In this document: one piece after another, positions 45,253 to 54,819 of the stretch
Layout: every line of letters begins with the position of its first letter
Numbering within the stretch: the stretch's first letter is position 1
Position numbers and translations under genes: made by a program
NCBI RefSeq assembly: GCF_002899825.2
Contig: NZ_PPED02000001.1
Location: 1,512,023-1,576,022 of the forward strand
Reading direction: 5' to 3'
Source of the DNA: Chryseobacterium phosphatilyticum
Lineage (GTDB): Bacteria; Bacteroidota; Bacteroidia; Flavobacteriales; Weeksellaceae
DNA length: 64,000 bases
Notes under the pieces: generated by a model
The model's database searches: none
What the model saw: the letters and a program-made list of their open reading frames with translations, nothing else
What the model was told of the DNA's origin: nothing

Positions 45253-45323
45253 CAAAATTACAACACGTAACTTACATTTCGTACATTAGCAACCTATTGT
45301 ATGGTACTATAAAAAATGTAAGT
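45253..45323. promoter_or_regulatory. divergent promoter region with candidate HxlR sites
   Basis: A minus-strand -7 box TAATTTTG (45253-45260) serves the reductase. ACTTACAT (45270-45277) and ATGTAAGT (45316-45323) are exact inverted copies 38 bases apart that flank the shared promoter region; the second ends one base before the hxlR start codon. Confidence 0.45.
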
Positions 45324-45324
45324 A

Positions 45325-45690
45325 ATGACTAAAATAAAAGAAACCTCTACCAATTTTGCCAATAAGAAAGCGCTTGCTGATGAATGCCCGGAAATATATG
45401 CATCCAACATTATCGGAGGGCAATGGGCATTGGCAATCTGCTGTTACCTGATTAACGGGAAAATGAGATTTGGGGAACTTAGAAAGAAGCTTCAGAATAT
45501 TACCGAACGTATGCTTACTCTTCAGCTCCGCCGCCTGGAAGAAGACAAAATTATTACCAGAACTGTCTATGCAGAAGTTCCGCCAAAGGTAGAATATGAG
45601 CTGACAGAAATTGGCTATAAGCTAAAACCCATTATCCTGGAATTTGAAAAATGGGGAAATGAACATAAAGAACTGATGAAGCAATCCTAA
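45325..45690 (+). CDS. HxlR-family transcriptional regulator
   Basis: 121 residues: the winged-helix HxlR pattern with CPEIYASNIIGGQWALAICC (the first Cys is the conserved redox-type Cys), RFGELRKKLQNITERMLTLQ, LRRLEEDKIITRTVY and PPKVEYELTEIG. These regulators respond to aldehydes, quinones or other electrophiles and often control an adjacent reductase, here the divergent flavoprotein. Confidence 0.92.
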   Translation: MTKIKETSTNFANKKALADECPEIYASNIIGGQWALAICCYLINGKMRFGELRKKLQNITERMLTLQLRRLEEDKIITRTVYAEVPPKVEYELTEIGYKLKPIILEFEKWGNEHKELMKQS

Positions 45691-45710
45691 AAGAATGGTT
45701 GAAAAAATGA

Positions 45711-45776
45711 GATTCCTACGGAATGACAATAGAAGTATTTGACATTATGCACACACTTTGTCATTCCATAGGAATC
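45711..45776. repeat. 66-base element with 19-base terminal inverted repeats
   Basis: GATTCCTACGGAATGACAA (45711-45729) and TTGTCATTCCATAGGAATC (45758-45776) differ by one base when paired. It lies between convergent hxlR and tag genes and has the size of a small non-autonomous mobile element or a bidirectional terminator. Confidence 0.65.
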
Positions 45777-45818
45777 CAGGCTTATTAATTGTATTATAAT
45801 TATTGAATAATCCGTATT

Positions 45819-46379
45819 CTACCTCCCTTCAACCTTTTTCCACAAAGGGTTCTGAGCCAAAACTTTTGAGTGTATCGGGCAGCTTTCATGATGAGCTCCT
45901 TTCAGATATCCGGTGCTCATAAGAAATTCATTGACAATCTCCCCGCCTGTAAATTTGAATGTCTTTTTGAACAATTTCATCCACTCCTGCAATGTTTTCG
46001 GATGATGATGCTCCAGCCATTTTTCAAATGAACCGAACTCTTTCTGAAGTTCTAAAATCGTCCTGGCATTTTCAATGGCAGCATTTACTTTCAGTTTATT
46101 CCTGATAATTCCGCTATCATTCATTAATCTTTCACGGTCTTCTTCTGTATAAGCAGCAATTTTCTGAATATCAAAATTATCGTAGGCTTTCCTGAAACTG
46201 TCTTCTTTTTTCAGAACAGTTTCCCAGCTCAAACCTGCCTGATTAATTTCCAGCAGCAATCTTCCAAATAATTCATTATCATCATGGATTGGAAATCCAT
46301 AGTAATTATCGTGATAATTTTTATGCAATTCCTTTCTGCTTTCAGGCTGCATCCCGTCTATAGCTAAACAATAACTCAT
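45819..46379 (-). CDS. tag: DNA-3-methyladenine glycosylase I
   Basis: 186 residues. Hallmarks: the zinc ligands Cys4 (SYCLAIDG) and His (ELHKNYHD), the opening YYGFPIHDDNELFGRLLLEI, the catalytic-region QAGLSWETVLKK and the C-terminal Zn site HHESCPIH. It removes 3-methyladenine from alkylated DNA. Converges on hxlR across a small inverted-repeat element. Confidence 0.95.
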   Translation of the reverse strand: MSYCLAIDGMQPESRKELHKNYHDNYYGFPIHDDNELFGRLLLEINQAGLSWETVLKKEDSFRKAYDNFDIQKIAAYTEEDRERLMNDSGIIRNKLKVNAAIENARTILELQKEFGSFEKWLEHHHPKTLQEWMKLFKKTFKFTGGEIVNEFLMSTGYLKGAHHESCPIHSKVLAQNPLWKKVEGR

Positions 46380-46473
46380 TGAAATATTCTGTTTTTAATT
46401 TAAATGACGGTGTAAAGATAAAGTGAGATTGTGACAACTGTAAGTCAGGAGAATATTTTAATTTTTAAAAATC

Positions 46474-47205
46474 CTATTTTTTTAAAATACTTTTAAAATC
46501 TTGAATAAGTTCATCAGCAACTACACCTATCTGAGCGTCTACTTTTTCAATTCTTCCATGTACAACAAGGTTTCTTATTTTAGTAATCTTATTTAATTTA
46601 AAGAGTTGCTGATTATTAATTAATTTAAATTGGGATAGTTCCCTTATTACATTAGAAAACTGAGGCTCAAATATTGCAGAATAATCCACTTTAAGTTTCA
46701 GCACTTCACGTGCAAGTTCTTCGAGCTCAAAAAATTTGTCTAAAAATTCACCTCTCGAAAGTTTCGAAGAAGCAGATCCTCCTGCATCTTCACCAGAGCT
46801 TTCTTTTATCAACAATTTATTAGCCGTATTCTCAATTTTTTGAGGATCTATCATATCAACAACCAGTAAAACTGCTTTTACTATTGTATATGCATTAAGC
46901 GAGGCTACTAGTATTTCAGATATATATAAAGAATAACCAATATCAAACCCATTAAGAAAAACTACTAACAGACTTAAAATAATAGAAGCACCTGTAAACC
47001 ATAAAAGTCTACGAAGCTCTTTAAAATGCTGATTCTTAATATCCGAATATATTTCCAATAATGTATCATCTCTTTCCACTGCCCTATCAATTCTATCGTG
47101 ACTGAAAAAAAAGCCAGCTGAAATAAAACCAATAAATGCAGCGACAGCCTGGGCAGAAGAACTAAAAGCCCAATAAATGTTGTCAGGAGCCTCAAATATT
47201 ACCAT
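46474..47205 (-). CDS. unknown membrane protein
   Basis: About 243 residues from the Met of MVIFEAPDNIYWAF (an upstream ATG at 47274 would add 23). Hydrophobic helices at about 14-32, 65-85 and 93-115, then a soluble C-terminal half with KTRNLVVHGR-like helix (KIRNLVVHGRIEKVDAQIGV). AT-rich like the gene at 43605. No family recognised. Confidence 0.6.
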   Translation of the reverse strand: MVIFEAPDNIYWAFSSSAQAVAAFIGFISAGFFFSHDRIDRAVERDDTLLEIYSDIKNQHFKELRRLLWFTGASIILSLLVVFLNGFDIGYSLYISEILVASLNAYTIVKAVLLVVDMIDPQKIENTANKLLIKESSGEDAGGSASSKLSRGEFLDKFFELEELAREVLKLKVDYSAIFEPQFSNVIRELSQFKLINNQQLFKLNKITKIRNLVVHGRIEKVDAQIGVVADELIQDFKSILKK

Positions 47206-47405
47206 AATTATGTCATTATATAATTTTTGCCTATAACTCTTGGATAATCTGTAAAAGATTATTATTCCATTCAATTAAGCTACAATAATTATATAATCAA
47301 TAATTGGTGGTTATTAGCGCTTTCAATTTACAAAAATACTGTCTAACTAAAAATGATTATAAAGTTTACTGAATTTGAACTAAAATAAAACGTAGTTTTG
47401 TAATA

Positions 47406-47780
47406 ATGTCAAACTTCAGTTTTCATACAAGAACCTACAGAGCTATTATCACAATACTGGTATTGGTGTTTTCATTGTCACCATGTTCCGTGAAAAGAGA
47501 TTTGCTTGATATTTTTGACATTCAATACATCAGTGGTCTCAATAAAGTAAAAATTACTTCAGGCTCTTCCATAAGCTGTGAAACGAGCTCTGAGACTTCA
47601 TCCCGACTTTCTGTTTCAAAATCCGAAGTTCAACTGAAGAACAGGGAATCTTTCCATGTAAATCTGATTGCAAAACATGCTCAAAGAAAGATTAATTTCA
47701 ATGAATATTCTGGGCATACTACAGGAAACGGTCCACCGAAATATATTTTATTTAAAAGATTGAAAGTAAGTCTTGTTTAA
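47406..47780 (+). CDS. unknown protein with signal-like helix, upstream of DoxD/DoxA
   Basis: 124 residues with an N-terminal hydrophobic helix (about 13-27, IITILVLVFSLSPC) followed by a Ser/Thr-rich region and a basic C-terminus (ILFKRLKVSLV). It precedes the DoxD-DoxA gene by 54 bases on the same strand. I know no family; the composition suggests an exported protein. Confidence 0.5.
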   Translation: MSNFSFHTRTYRAIITILVLVFSLSPCSVKRDLLDIFDIQYISGLNKVKITSGSSISCETSSETSSRLSVSKSEVQLKNRESFHVNLIAKHAQRKINFNEYSGHTTGNGPPKYILFKRLKVSLV

Positions 47781-47834
47781 TTTATTTTTAAACTCAATAC
47801 AATCATTTTTTTATATTAAAATATTTTAAACTCA

Positions 47835-48848
47835 ATGAAACATACCTTGAACAGCCCATCTTCTGATGTGGCCGGTTTATATACTTTATCCCTTCGTATG
47901 GTGATCGGATGGACTTATTTTTCTGCTTTTTGGCGCAGACTTATTCTTGAAAACAAATTAATCCCTGATGAAAAAGGATATATCGGAGAAAAATTCAATC
48001 ATTTTCTACCTAATGCTCTTGGTATAAAACCAATCATTGAATATCTGGTAACCCATCCTGATGCTTTGCAGAGATCTATGGTGATTTTCACTATCATTGA
48101 AGCAATCGTAGGGTTTTTGATCATTCTGGGACTTTTCACCAGACTGATGAGTATCGGAATTTTCAGTCTTGCTTTGGGAATCCTTTTGGGATCAGGCTGG
48201 TTGGGAACTACCTGTGTAGATGAATGGCAGATAGGCGTATTGGGAGTTGCAGGTGGTTTTGTGTTGTTCCTTTCAGGAAGCAGCAGCTACTCTATTGATC
48301 AATATTTTATCAGGAAAAATAAAAGTTTTACTCATTCAAAATGGTTTCAATGGCTAGGCTCCGGTTCTTTACCTGTTTCCAATGCAAAAAGTTTTGTATT
48401 GGTTGGTTCTGTAATTATTTTTGGACTTACATTGTATACCAACCAATATTTCCATGGTGGAGTTTGGGGAAACCTTCACAACAAGTCTGTACAACCAAAG
48501 ATTGAGATTTCAAATTTCGCCCATAGTGATTCTGATATACAATTTCAGGTATACAGAACTGAAGGAGCGGATGTATATGGCTCATTCCTGATTGGAATTC
48601 ATGTTCTGGATAAAAACGGGAATATCTTAAAAGAACTATCCCCTACAGAACTCTCCAAATTGTCCAAAGAAAATATTAAAAATCACTATGTTGCCAAGGT
48701 AAAACCGGGTAAACACAGTCTTGTGATTCCCCTGGGGGCAAAAGCTGACATCAAGATTAATATTGACGATATTATTCAAAAAAGTGAAATTCACACCCTA
48801 AAATTGGTTGATATCAGTGGAATTGAATGGGTAAAAAATATCAGATAA
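47835..48848 (+). CDS. DoxD-DoxA fusion protein (TQO-like)
   Basis: 337 residues. The first ~165 form a four-helix DoxD/DoxX membrane domain (RMVIGWTYFSAFWRR, LGIKPIIEYLVTHPD, GSGWLGTTCVDEWQIGVLG), followed by another helix and a DoxA-like soluble domain (about 195-337). In archaeal thiosulfate:quinone oxidoreductase these are two subunits; here they are one chain. Whether it oxidises thiosulfate in this organism is open; many bacterial DoxX proteins serve other membrane redox tasks. Confidence 0.8.
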   Translation: MKHTLNSPSSDVAGLYTLSLRMVIGWTYFSAFWRRLILENKLIPDEKGYIGEKFNHFLPNALGIKPIIEYLVTHPDALQRSMVIFTIIEAIVGFLIILGLFTRLMSIGIFSLALGILLGSGWLGTTCVDEWQIGVLGVAGGFVLFLSGSSSYSIDQYFIRKNKSFTHSKWFQWLGSGSLPVSNAKSFVLVGSVIIFGLTLYTNQYFHGGVWGNLHNKSVQPKIEISNFAHSDSDIQFQVYRTEGADVYGSFLIGIHVLDKNGNILKELSPTELSKLSKENIKNHYVAKVKPGKHSLVIPLGAKADIKINIDDIIQKSEIHTLKLVDISGIEWVKNIR

Positions 48849-48888
48849 TTTTTTTTAATCAATTCTAAGCATAAAATATTTAAGTTTT

Positions 48889-48898
48889 GGCTAAAGCC
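48889..48898. repeat. GGCTAAAGCC palindrome, copy C
   Basis: Same palindrome and following CAATGGAAT context as copy B at 35725; single here, followed by a different stem (48916-48945). Confidence 0.5.
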
Positions 48899-48915
48899 AA
48901 TGGAATATTTTCAAT

Positions 48916-48945
48916 AGTAAAAGCGGACTAACGTCCGCTTTTACT
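48916..48945. terminator. bidirectional terminator
   Basis: AGTAAAAGCGGAC (48916-48928) pairs perfectly with GTCCGCTTTTACT (48933-48945) around TAAC, between the convergent DoxD/DoxA gene and the minus-strand gene at 48977. Confidence 0.8.
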
Positions 48946-48976
48946 GATTTTTACCTGATGGTTTTCAGTTTAAGGC

Positions 48977-49573
48977 TCATTTTTCTGTAATAACAACTCT
49001 ATAGATACATGAACTATCGGGGTCAAGTTTTATCACTTGTATATTTAATAAAACATCCAGTCCCATTGTATCGCATACTCCTTGTATAAAAGGTCTTATA
49101 ACCGGCCATTGCAACAGTTCTGAAATTTCAAGATTCTGTGTAATTCTATGGTATCGGTCAGTACCTTTTATCAATACTTCAGCTTTGTGGTCATTTAATT
49201 CTTTAAATTCAAAATTATATTCGGGACTGGATGTAAAAACTGCTGCAATAATTATTTTTACTGCGGTTGGAATTCCAAATGGCAGATCCGGCTTTATTCC
49301 CAAAGTCCTTAAGGTCATTTTAGTTCCGAGGTCATACATAAAAGCAGCCGATAGTTGTTCGATCGCTTCTGAGCCAAAAAGCTTTCCTGATTGTTTTAAC
49401 AAACCACCATAAAATGCTGCGGTAATCTCAGACAAACGCTGAACTAATTCTGTAAAAGTTCCGGGAAAAAAATCTGAAATAATCTGATCAGGATCCATTT
49501 CTGGAAGGTAGATATCATGTTTTCTGAAATCAGATAAAGCTGTAAAGGTTTCAGGCAATTGTATATTTTTCAT
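48977..49573 (-). CDS. unknown 198-residue protein
   Basis: Soluble, mixed helix/strand, no signal peptide. A helical middle (EAIEQLSAAFMYDLGTKMTL) is followed by a strand-rich C-terminal part with KGTDRYHRITQNLEISELL. It resembles small ligand-binding folds such as V4R or STAND-type sensors in overall pattern, but I cannot name a family. Isolated gene. Confidence 0.6.
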   Translation of the reverse strand: MKNIQLPETFTALSDFRKHDIYLPEMDPDQIISDFFPGTFTELVQRLSEITAAFYGGLLKQSGKLFGSEAIEQLSAAFMYDLGTKMTLRTLGIKPDLPFGIPTAVKIIIAAVFTSSPEYNFEFKELNDHKAEVLIKGTDRYHRITQNLEISELLQWPVIRPFIQGVCDTMGLDVLLNIQVIKLDPDSSCIYRVVITEK

Positions 49574-50030
49574 GGTAACGTTTTGTATTAATAAATCTTC
49601 TTCGGATTCTGATTAACATGGTAGTTATTTACATCATATTCAATAAAAATTTAATCTTCTAACAGAAATGGTCTTACCTTCCATTCTATAAACATGAATC
49701 TGTACCCTTTACTTGATATAAGGTAAATTATTATAGAGTACGATCGGGCTGACCTAAGAATCGATTTTGAAACAAGCATCGTAAGGTTTTCTCCGGCTTC
49801 TGCCTTTTGAAAAGGCATTTTGAGAGTGAGGGAATTTATTCATATTTTTTCATTTGGTAGTGTAAAGCTAAAGAAAATAAATAAATTCTCCAATAAGTGA
49901 TATTATTTTTTAATTTAAATAACAATAAATTAATATGACATATTTTATCCTAAATACAACATTAAAAAATAAAACTTAAGATTTATAAGACAAAAAAACC
50001 TCCGAAGTGTTTCGGAGGTTTTGATAAAAT
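49574..50030. other. 457-base spacer
   Basis: AT-rich. It contains a small hairpin TGCCTTTT/AAAGGCA (49801-49817), a doubtful 55-residue minus-strand frame (49651-49818) and, at its right end, the terminator of the efflux operon. Confidence 0.45.
49996..50021. terminator. terminator of the efflux operon
   Basis: AAACCTCCGAA (49996-50006) pairs with TTCGGAGGTTT (50011-50021) around GTGT, with flanking A and T runs. Confidence 0.85.
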
Positions 50031-51635
50031 TTAGTGCATGGCTTCACTCAAATCTATTTTTTCTTTACTCTTTCTTTCTTTAATAAATAAGATAAACGGA
50101 ATACATATTAAAAATATTACTCCAAGGTAAAGAAATACATCCATATAGGATAATACCGTTGCCTGTTTGGTGACAGACATATCAAGCATTTTATAAGCGG
50201 CGTTCATTGCAGCATCGGGAGTCATCCCTTTTGCGATAAAGTTCGCTTTTAATGCTGCAAGTCTCTGCTGGACTTCGAAGCTGTTTTCATCCAGATGCGA
50301 AATTAGATTATTCCTGTATTTCTGGCCTGCATTGGCAATGAAGGTGGTAATAGCAGCAATACCAAATGAACCTCCCAACTGTCTCATCATCCCTGTAAAG
50401 GCTGCACCTTGTCCGATCTCCTGTCCTTTCAAAGTACTTAATGACAGAGAAGTAATCGGGATGAACAGTAATCCAAGTCCGGCTCCCCTTACAATCAGCA
50501 TCCAGAAGAAGGCATCTTTACCGGTATCCGGTGTCAGAATTTTATATCCCCAGAAGCTATAGACAAAGAAGATGAATAATCCTAAAGATACCAGAATCTG
50601 CTGCTTGGCTCCTTTTGCTAATAATCTACCAATAATAGGCATCATAAAAGCTGTGGTCAATGCTGCAGGAATCATTAATGCTCCCGACTGCAGAGCCGTC
50701 CATCCTAAAATACTCTGTGTATAAAGAGGAACAATGAATGTCGAACCATACAGCCCGAATCCCAACACAAATGACATCATTGTTCCGATTCTTAAATTAC
50801 TATTTTTAAGCACTCTAAGCTCAACGATGGGATACTTAAAGGTAAGTTCTCTCCAGAGGAATAAAATAAATCCTAAAACTGCAGCTATTGTAAATGCTAC
50901 AATCATTCCGCTTGCAAACCAGTCTTCCTCATGTCCTCTCTCCAGGATAAACTGTAATGATCCTACCGTTATCGCCAGCAAGGCAATTCCTATCCAGTCA
51001 ACATCAGATACTTTACGTTTTTCTGCATATTTCGGACTTCTTACAAACTGAAGTGTCATCAAAGTGGCTGCAATTCCAATCGGAATATTAATATAGAAAA
51101 TATATGGCCAGCTAAAGTTATCTACGATATACCCTCCAAGCGGTGGGCCCAGAGTAGGGCCAATAATTACCCCCAAACCATAGATGGCCTGCGCCATACT
51201 TCTTTTTTCAATCGGATAAGATTCCGTAATAATCGTTTGTGAAGTTACCAGTAAGGCTCCCCCACCGATTCCCTGCATCAATCTGAAAAACACAAGTTCC
51301 CAGATATTGGTCGCATTTCCACATAAAAATGAAAATACGGTGAATATAATGATGGAAGCTGCAAAGTAATTCCTACGCCCAAACTGCTGGGATAGCCAGC
51401 TTGTCATGGGAACGATAATAACGTTTCCTATGGCGTACGCCGTGATCACCCAACCTACTTCGGAAAGTGTGGCTCCAAGGTTACCCTTCATCTCGTTCAG
51501 GGCAACATTCACAATCGTGGAATCCACAATCTCAAGCAGGGCACAAAGAATAGCCGTAATCGTAATGATTACTCTTCGGGCTCCATATTCTACTAATGAA
51601 TCTTGCATAAGTTTTTTTACGATGTCAAAAACCAA
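50031..51635 (-). CDS. EmrB-type MFS multidrug exporter (DHA2 family)
   Basis: 534 residues with 14 hydrophobic helices. The opening EIVDSTIVNVALNEM (about 36-50), the motif LSQQFGRRNYF after helix 2, and the PTLGPPLGGYI antiporter motif C are typical. It would use proton antiport to push toxic compounds through the EmrA-like and TolC-like partners encoded just upstream. Last gene of the tetR operon, 114 bases after emrA. Confidence 0.9.
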   Translation of the reverse strand: MVFDIVKKLMQDSLVEYGARRVIITITAILCALLEIVDSTIVNVALNEMKGNLGATLSEVGWVITAYAIGNVIIVPMTSWLSQQFGRRNYFAASIIIFTVFSFLCGNATNIWELVFFRLMQGIGGGALLVTSQTIITESYPIEKRSMAQAIYGLGVIIGPTLGPPLGGYIVDNFSWPYIFYINIPIGIAATLMTLQFVRSPKYAEKRKVSDVDWIGIALLAITVGSLQFILERGHEEDWFASGMIVAFTIAAVLGFILFLWRELTFKYPIVELRVLKNSNLRIGTMMSFVLGFGLYGSTFIVPLYTQSILGWTALQSGALMIPAALTTAFMMPIIGRLLAKGAKQQILVSLGLFIFFVYSFWGYKILTPDTGKDAFFWMLIVRGAGLGLLFIPITSLSLSTLKGQEIGQGAAFTGMMRQLGGSFGIAAITTFIANAGQKYRNNLISHLDENSFEVQQRLAALKANFIAKGMTPDAAMNAAYKMLDMSVTKQATVLSYMDVFLYLGVIFLICIPFILFIKERKSKEKIDLSEAMH

Positions 51636-51749
51636 TTGTGAATTTTGTTCTGCAAGTAAAAAGTGATGTTTAAAGTTGTTTGTTTTATATTAACAACATC
51701 CCGTTCACCATTCACCCATCAATTCATTGATTTTCAACAATTTTAAATA

Positions 51750-52853
51750 TTATTTCAAAGCAACCTCTGCCTTTACGTTCATCCCGGTTCTTAATCTTTT
51801 TGCAATATTTTTATCAAGATTTACAAAATCGATTTTTACAGGAAGTCTTTGAACTACTTTCACGAAGTTACCACTTGCATTATCCGGAGGCAGAATTGAG
51901 AAAGTAGCACCTGTTGCCGGAGAGAATGAACTTACTACTCCATTAAATTCCTGATCAGGAAATGCATCAATCTCAATTTTCACTTTTTGTCCTTCAACCA
52001 TTTTATCAACCTGCGTTTCTTTGAAATTAGCCACCACCCACTTCTGGTCGTTTTTAACTAAAGCAAATAATTGTGCTCCTGCCTGCAGATACTGACCTGC
52101 CTGTGTAGGTACCTTTCCTACATATCCGTCTTCCGGAGCTAAAATTACCGTGTATGATAAGTTTAATTTCGCATTTTCAACATCTACTTCTCTTTGTTTG
52201 GCCGTTGAGCTTGCGACACTGATTTGTTGAGAGCTTGCTGCGGTCTGAGAAGAAGCAATGGTAGTTTGCTGAGCAATCTGATTTCTTTGTTCTACCAGCA
52301 CCTGAAGTTGCTTATCTGCAGATTGTTTGGCCGCTAGAGCCTGCTCATATTGTTGTTCAGTAATCGAATGATCTTTCACAAGATTGGAATATCTTTTTAA
52401 ATCCTGCGTAGTCTTCCACACATTTACTTTTGCAGCTTCAATCTGTGCATTAGCTGTTGCTACTGCTGCCTGAGAGCTGTTGATATTTTTAGACGTCGCT
52501 GTAGTGGTAGCTTCAGCTGTTGAAATATTGCTTTTTGCTGTTGCCAGTGCTGCCTGTGATTGCTCAAGAGCCATTTTCTGATCTCTGTTATCTAAAATAA
52601 CCAATGTATCTCCTTTCTTTACGAACTGATTGTCTTTTACTTTCACCTCAGCTACATATCCGGAAATTTTAGAAATTACCGGTGCCATATTGGAAGCAAT
52701 CTGAGCATCGTCAGTTTCTTCATGATACTGTCCGTACGTAAAAGCTCTGTAACCATAGATTCCTCCTCCGATTACAACAGCCGCTAAAATGATAGGAAAA
52801 ACTAAACTTTTTTTCTTTTTAGGTTCAGCTGCCTGTGTATTATTATTTTCCAT
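51750..52853 (-). CDS. EmrA-like membrane fusion protein
   Basis: 367 residues: one N-terminal membrane helix (about 17-36), a biotinyl-lipoyl domain (YVAEVKVKDNQFVKKGDTLV), a long coiled-coil hairpin (about 75-215, Ala/Gln-rich) and a beta-barrel (APEDGYVGKVPTQAGQYLQA). It bridges the inner-membrane exporter and the outer-membrane channel. 17 bases separate it from the TolC-like gene. Confidence 0.92.
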   Translation of the reverse strand: MENNNTQAAEPKKKKSLVFPIILAAVVIGGGIYGYRAFTYGQYHEETDDAQIASNMAPVISKISGYVAEVKVKDNQFVKKGDTLVILDNRDQKMALEQSQAALATAKSNISTAEATTTATSKNINSSQAAVATANAQIEAAKVNVWKTTQDLKRYSNLVKDHSITEQQYEQALAAKQSADKQLQVLVEQRNQIAQQTTIASSQTAASSQQISVASSTAKQREVDVENAKLNLSYTVILAPEDGYVGKVPTQAGQYLQAGAQLFALVKNDQKWVVANFKETQVDKMVEGQKVKIEIDAFPDQEFNGVVSSFSPATGATFSILPPDNASGNFVKVVQRLPVKIDFVNLDKNIAKRLRTGMNVKAEVALK

Positions 52854-52869
52854 TTTGGTTTCGATCTGA

Positions 52870-54186
52870 TTATTTAATTGTTAAAGTTCCTGTTGTTTGT
52901 AATAGTTTTCTGTAGGCTAATGCGGCATCCGCTTTTGCGTTGATCACCCCCACATTAGCTGCAATCTGAGCTGCGTCTGCATCCAGAAGCTCTGTCATGG
53001 TTGCAAGACCGTTATCATATTTATTTTTTGTAATTCTGAAGTTTTCATTAGCCTGCTCTGCAGATTTTTCGTACACAGAAATTCTCTTTTTAGAATAATC
53101 TGTATTTTGATATTCTCTGTTTACATCAAGCTTAATGTTGTCATTCAGCAGCTCATCTGTAGCTGACAATTGCTTTTCTCTGGCCTGAGATTGTCTCAAT
53201 GATGAGTTTTCTTTCCAGATATTTGATAAATTGTAAGAAATTCCAATGCCTACATTAATTGCATTATAAACCGTAAGAAACTTAGGAATATCTGCTGCTA
53301 CATAACCTCCTGTAAATGCTATAGAGGGAAGATTCTCTGCTTTTGCAGCTTTTGTTCCCAATGCGGCAGCTTTTCTCTGTTGCGCTAAAGCTTGCAGATC
53401 TTTACGATTTTCTCTGGCTTCATTGACATAAAAGTCGACAGGCTTTACCTCTGAACCTTCTTCAATATAGTTCTGGTCCACTTCCAGCTCTGTAGTTTCA
53501 GGAAGTCCCAGCAATAAATCCATATTGATGTTGGCAATATTGTAGTTGTTTTTTGCTTCCAGTAGCTGAAGTTCAATATTTGAAGTTTGAAGATTTGCCT
53601 TTAACCTGTCATTTCTGGCGATTAATCCGTTGTTTTCCATTTTAAGGAAAGTTTCGTCTCTCTTTTGAGAAGCCGCAAGGTTTTCTTCGAAAACTTTGAT
53701 CGACTGATTTGCTTTAAACAAGTTATTGTAAGCCTGAGCTACATTATAAGCAATTGCTATTTTATCATTTTCCGTGCTCAGCTTGGAAGCTTCTACCAGA
53801 TACTTCGCAGATTGAATTCCATATTTAATCTTACCTCCGCTGTAAATCGGAACACTCAGATTGGCCGAGCCATAAAGAACCTGATGTACTTCAGGACCTC
53901 CTGCCCCACCGGAAAGACCTGGTAATTTAATGTCAACATTTGGTTTTATCGGAAGGTACATATAGCTTCCTGAAACTTTTAATTCCGGAAGCTGTCTGTT
54001 TTTTGCCTCCAAAAGATCAGCTGTAGCCTCTTCGATCTTGGCTGCATCGATCTTTAGATTCTTGCTGTTCTGGATTCCCAGCTGCACAGCTTCGTCAAGA
54101 GAAAGTGTTTTTTTCTCCTGAGCATTTGCATTTGCTATTCCTAAGAATAATGATAATGCAATCACTGAGTTATTTATTCTCTTCAT
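52870..54186 (-). CDS. TolC-like outer-membrane efflux protein
   Basis: 438 residues: signal peptide (about 1-22, ending IANANAQ) and two outer-membrane-efflux repeats of helices and strands (LDEAVQLGIQNSKNLKIDAA; second repeat YVNEARENRKDLQALAQQRK). Forms the exit duct of the tripartite pump. Its start overlaps the tetR stop by 17 bases. Confidence 0.92.
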   Translation of the reverse strand: MKRINNSVIALSLFLGIANANAQEKKTLSLDEAVQLGIQNSKNLKIDAAKIEEATADLLEAKNRQLPELKVSGSYMYLPIKPNVDIKLPGLSGGAGGPEVHQVLYGSANLSVPIYSGGKIKYGIQSAKYLVEASKLSTENDKIAIAYNVAQAYNNLFKANQSIKVFEENLAASQKRDETFLKMENNGLIARNDRLKANLQTSNIELQLLEAKNNYNIANINMDLLLGLPETTELEVDQNYIEEGSEVKPVDFYVNEARENRKDLQALAQQRKAAALGTKAAKAENLPSIAFTGGYVAADIPKFLTVYNAINVGIGISYNLSNIWKENSSLRQSQAREKQLSATDELLNDNIKLDVNREYQNTDYSKKRISVYEKSAEQANENFRITKNKYDNGLATMTELLDADAAQIAANVGVINAKADAALAYRKLLQTTGTLTIK

Positions 54187-54796
54187 AACCTAAAAGGTCT
54201 TTTAGTAAATATTTTATATGTTTATTAAGTTCTGTATAGTATTTCTCATCAAAAACATCTTCTTCTTCCGTATCATTCAGGAACTCCTTATACATCTCCT
54301 TGGCATTGAATGCATAAAATAAAGTTCCACTTATTGTTGAATGAAGCAGATAAATAGGAGGGTTTTTGGTGAAAATCCCATTTTTAAGACCGTTTTCCAA
54401 TATCTGGGAATACATCGAAAGAAATCCCATTTTGGCTTGCTTCAAAAATTCTATAATCTGAGGGTTTTGTGTATATAACTGCTCCCTCTGCATGATTCTG
54501 TAAAAACATTTCTGTGTCCTGATCCTGTTAGAAAACTGATCAATTACCTTTTCAATTTTCTGCCATTCGTTGATATCTGTTCTTCCCAAAAGATCTTTTG
54601 AAAAAAACTGACCTTCGTTCATTCTATATTCAACTAATTTCTCATAAAGCTTCTCCTTAGAGCCAAAATAATATGAGATCATAGAAATATTTACATTAGC
54701 CGCTTTTGCTATTTCCCGGGTGGAAGTTCCTTCAAATCCCTTTTCAGCAAAGAGCTTTTCGGCTGCGAATAATATATTTTCTTCTTTTGAAATCAT
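54170..54796 (-). CDS. TetR-family repressor of the efflux operon
   Basis: 208 residues: N-terminal HTH (AAEKLFAEKGFEGTSTREIA, then NVNISMISYYFGSKEKLYEK) and a variable ligand-binding part. It heads the operon tetR-tolC-emrA-emrB and overlaps tolC by 17 bases, so it probably represses its own operon until a drug binds. A good promoter and a palindrome overlapping its -33 box lie just upstream. Confidence 0.93.
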   Translation of the reverse strand: MISKEENILFAAEKLFAEKGFEGTSTREIAKAANVNISMISYYFGSKEKLYEKLVEYRMNEGQFFSKDLLGRTDINEWQKIEKVIDQFSNRIRTQKCFYRIMQREQLYTQNPQIIEFLKQAKMGFLSMYSQILENGLKNGIFTKNPPIYLLHSTISGTLFYAFNAKEMYKEFLNDTEEEDVFDEKYYTELNKHIKYLLKDLLGYEENK

Positions 54797-54819
54797 GTAG
54801 CTGTCATTTTTTCAGGCCG

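Noticed and set aside
49651..49818. 55-codon minus-strand frame starting MPFQKAEAGENL
   Set aside because: Open and protein-like, but isolated, without a promoter or family; may be a chance frame over a small hairpin.
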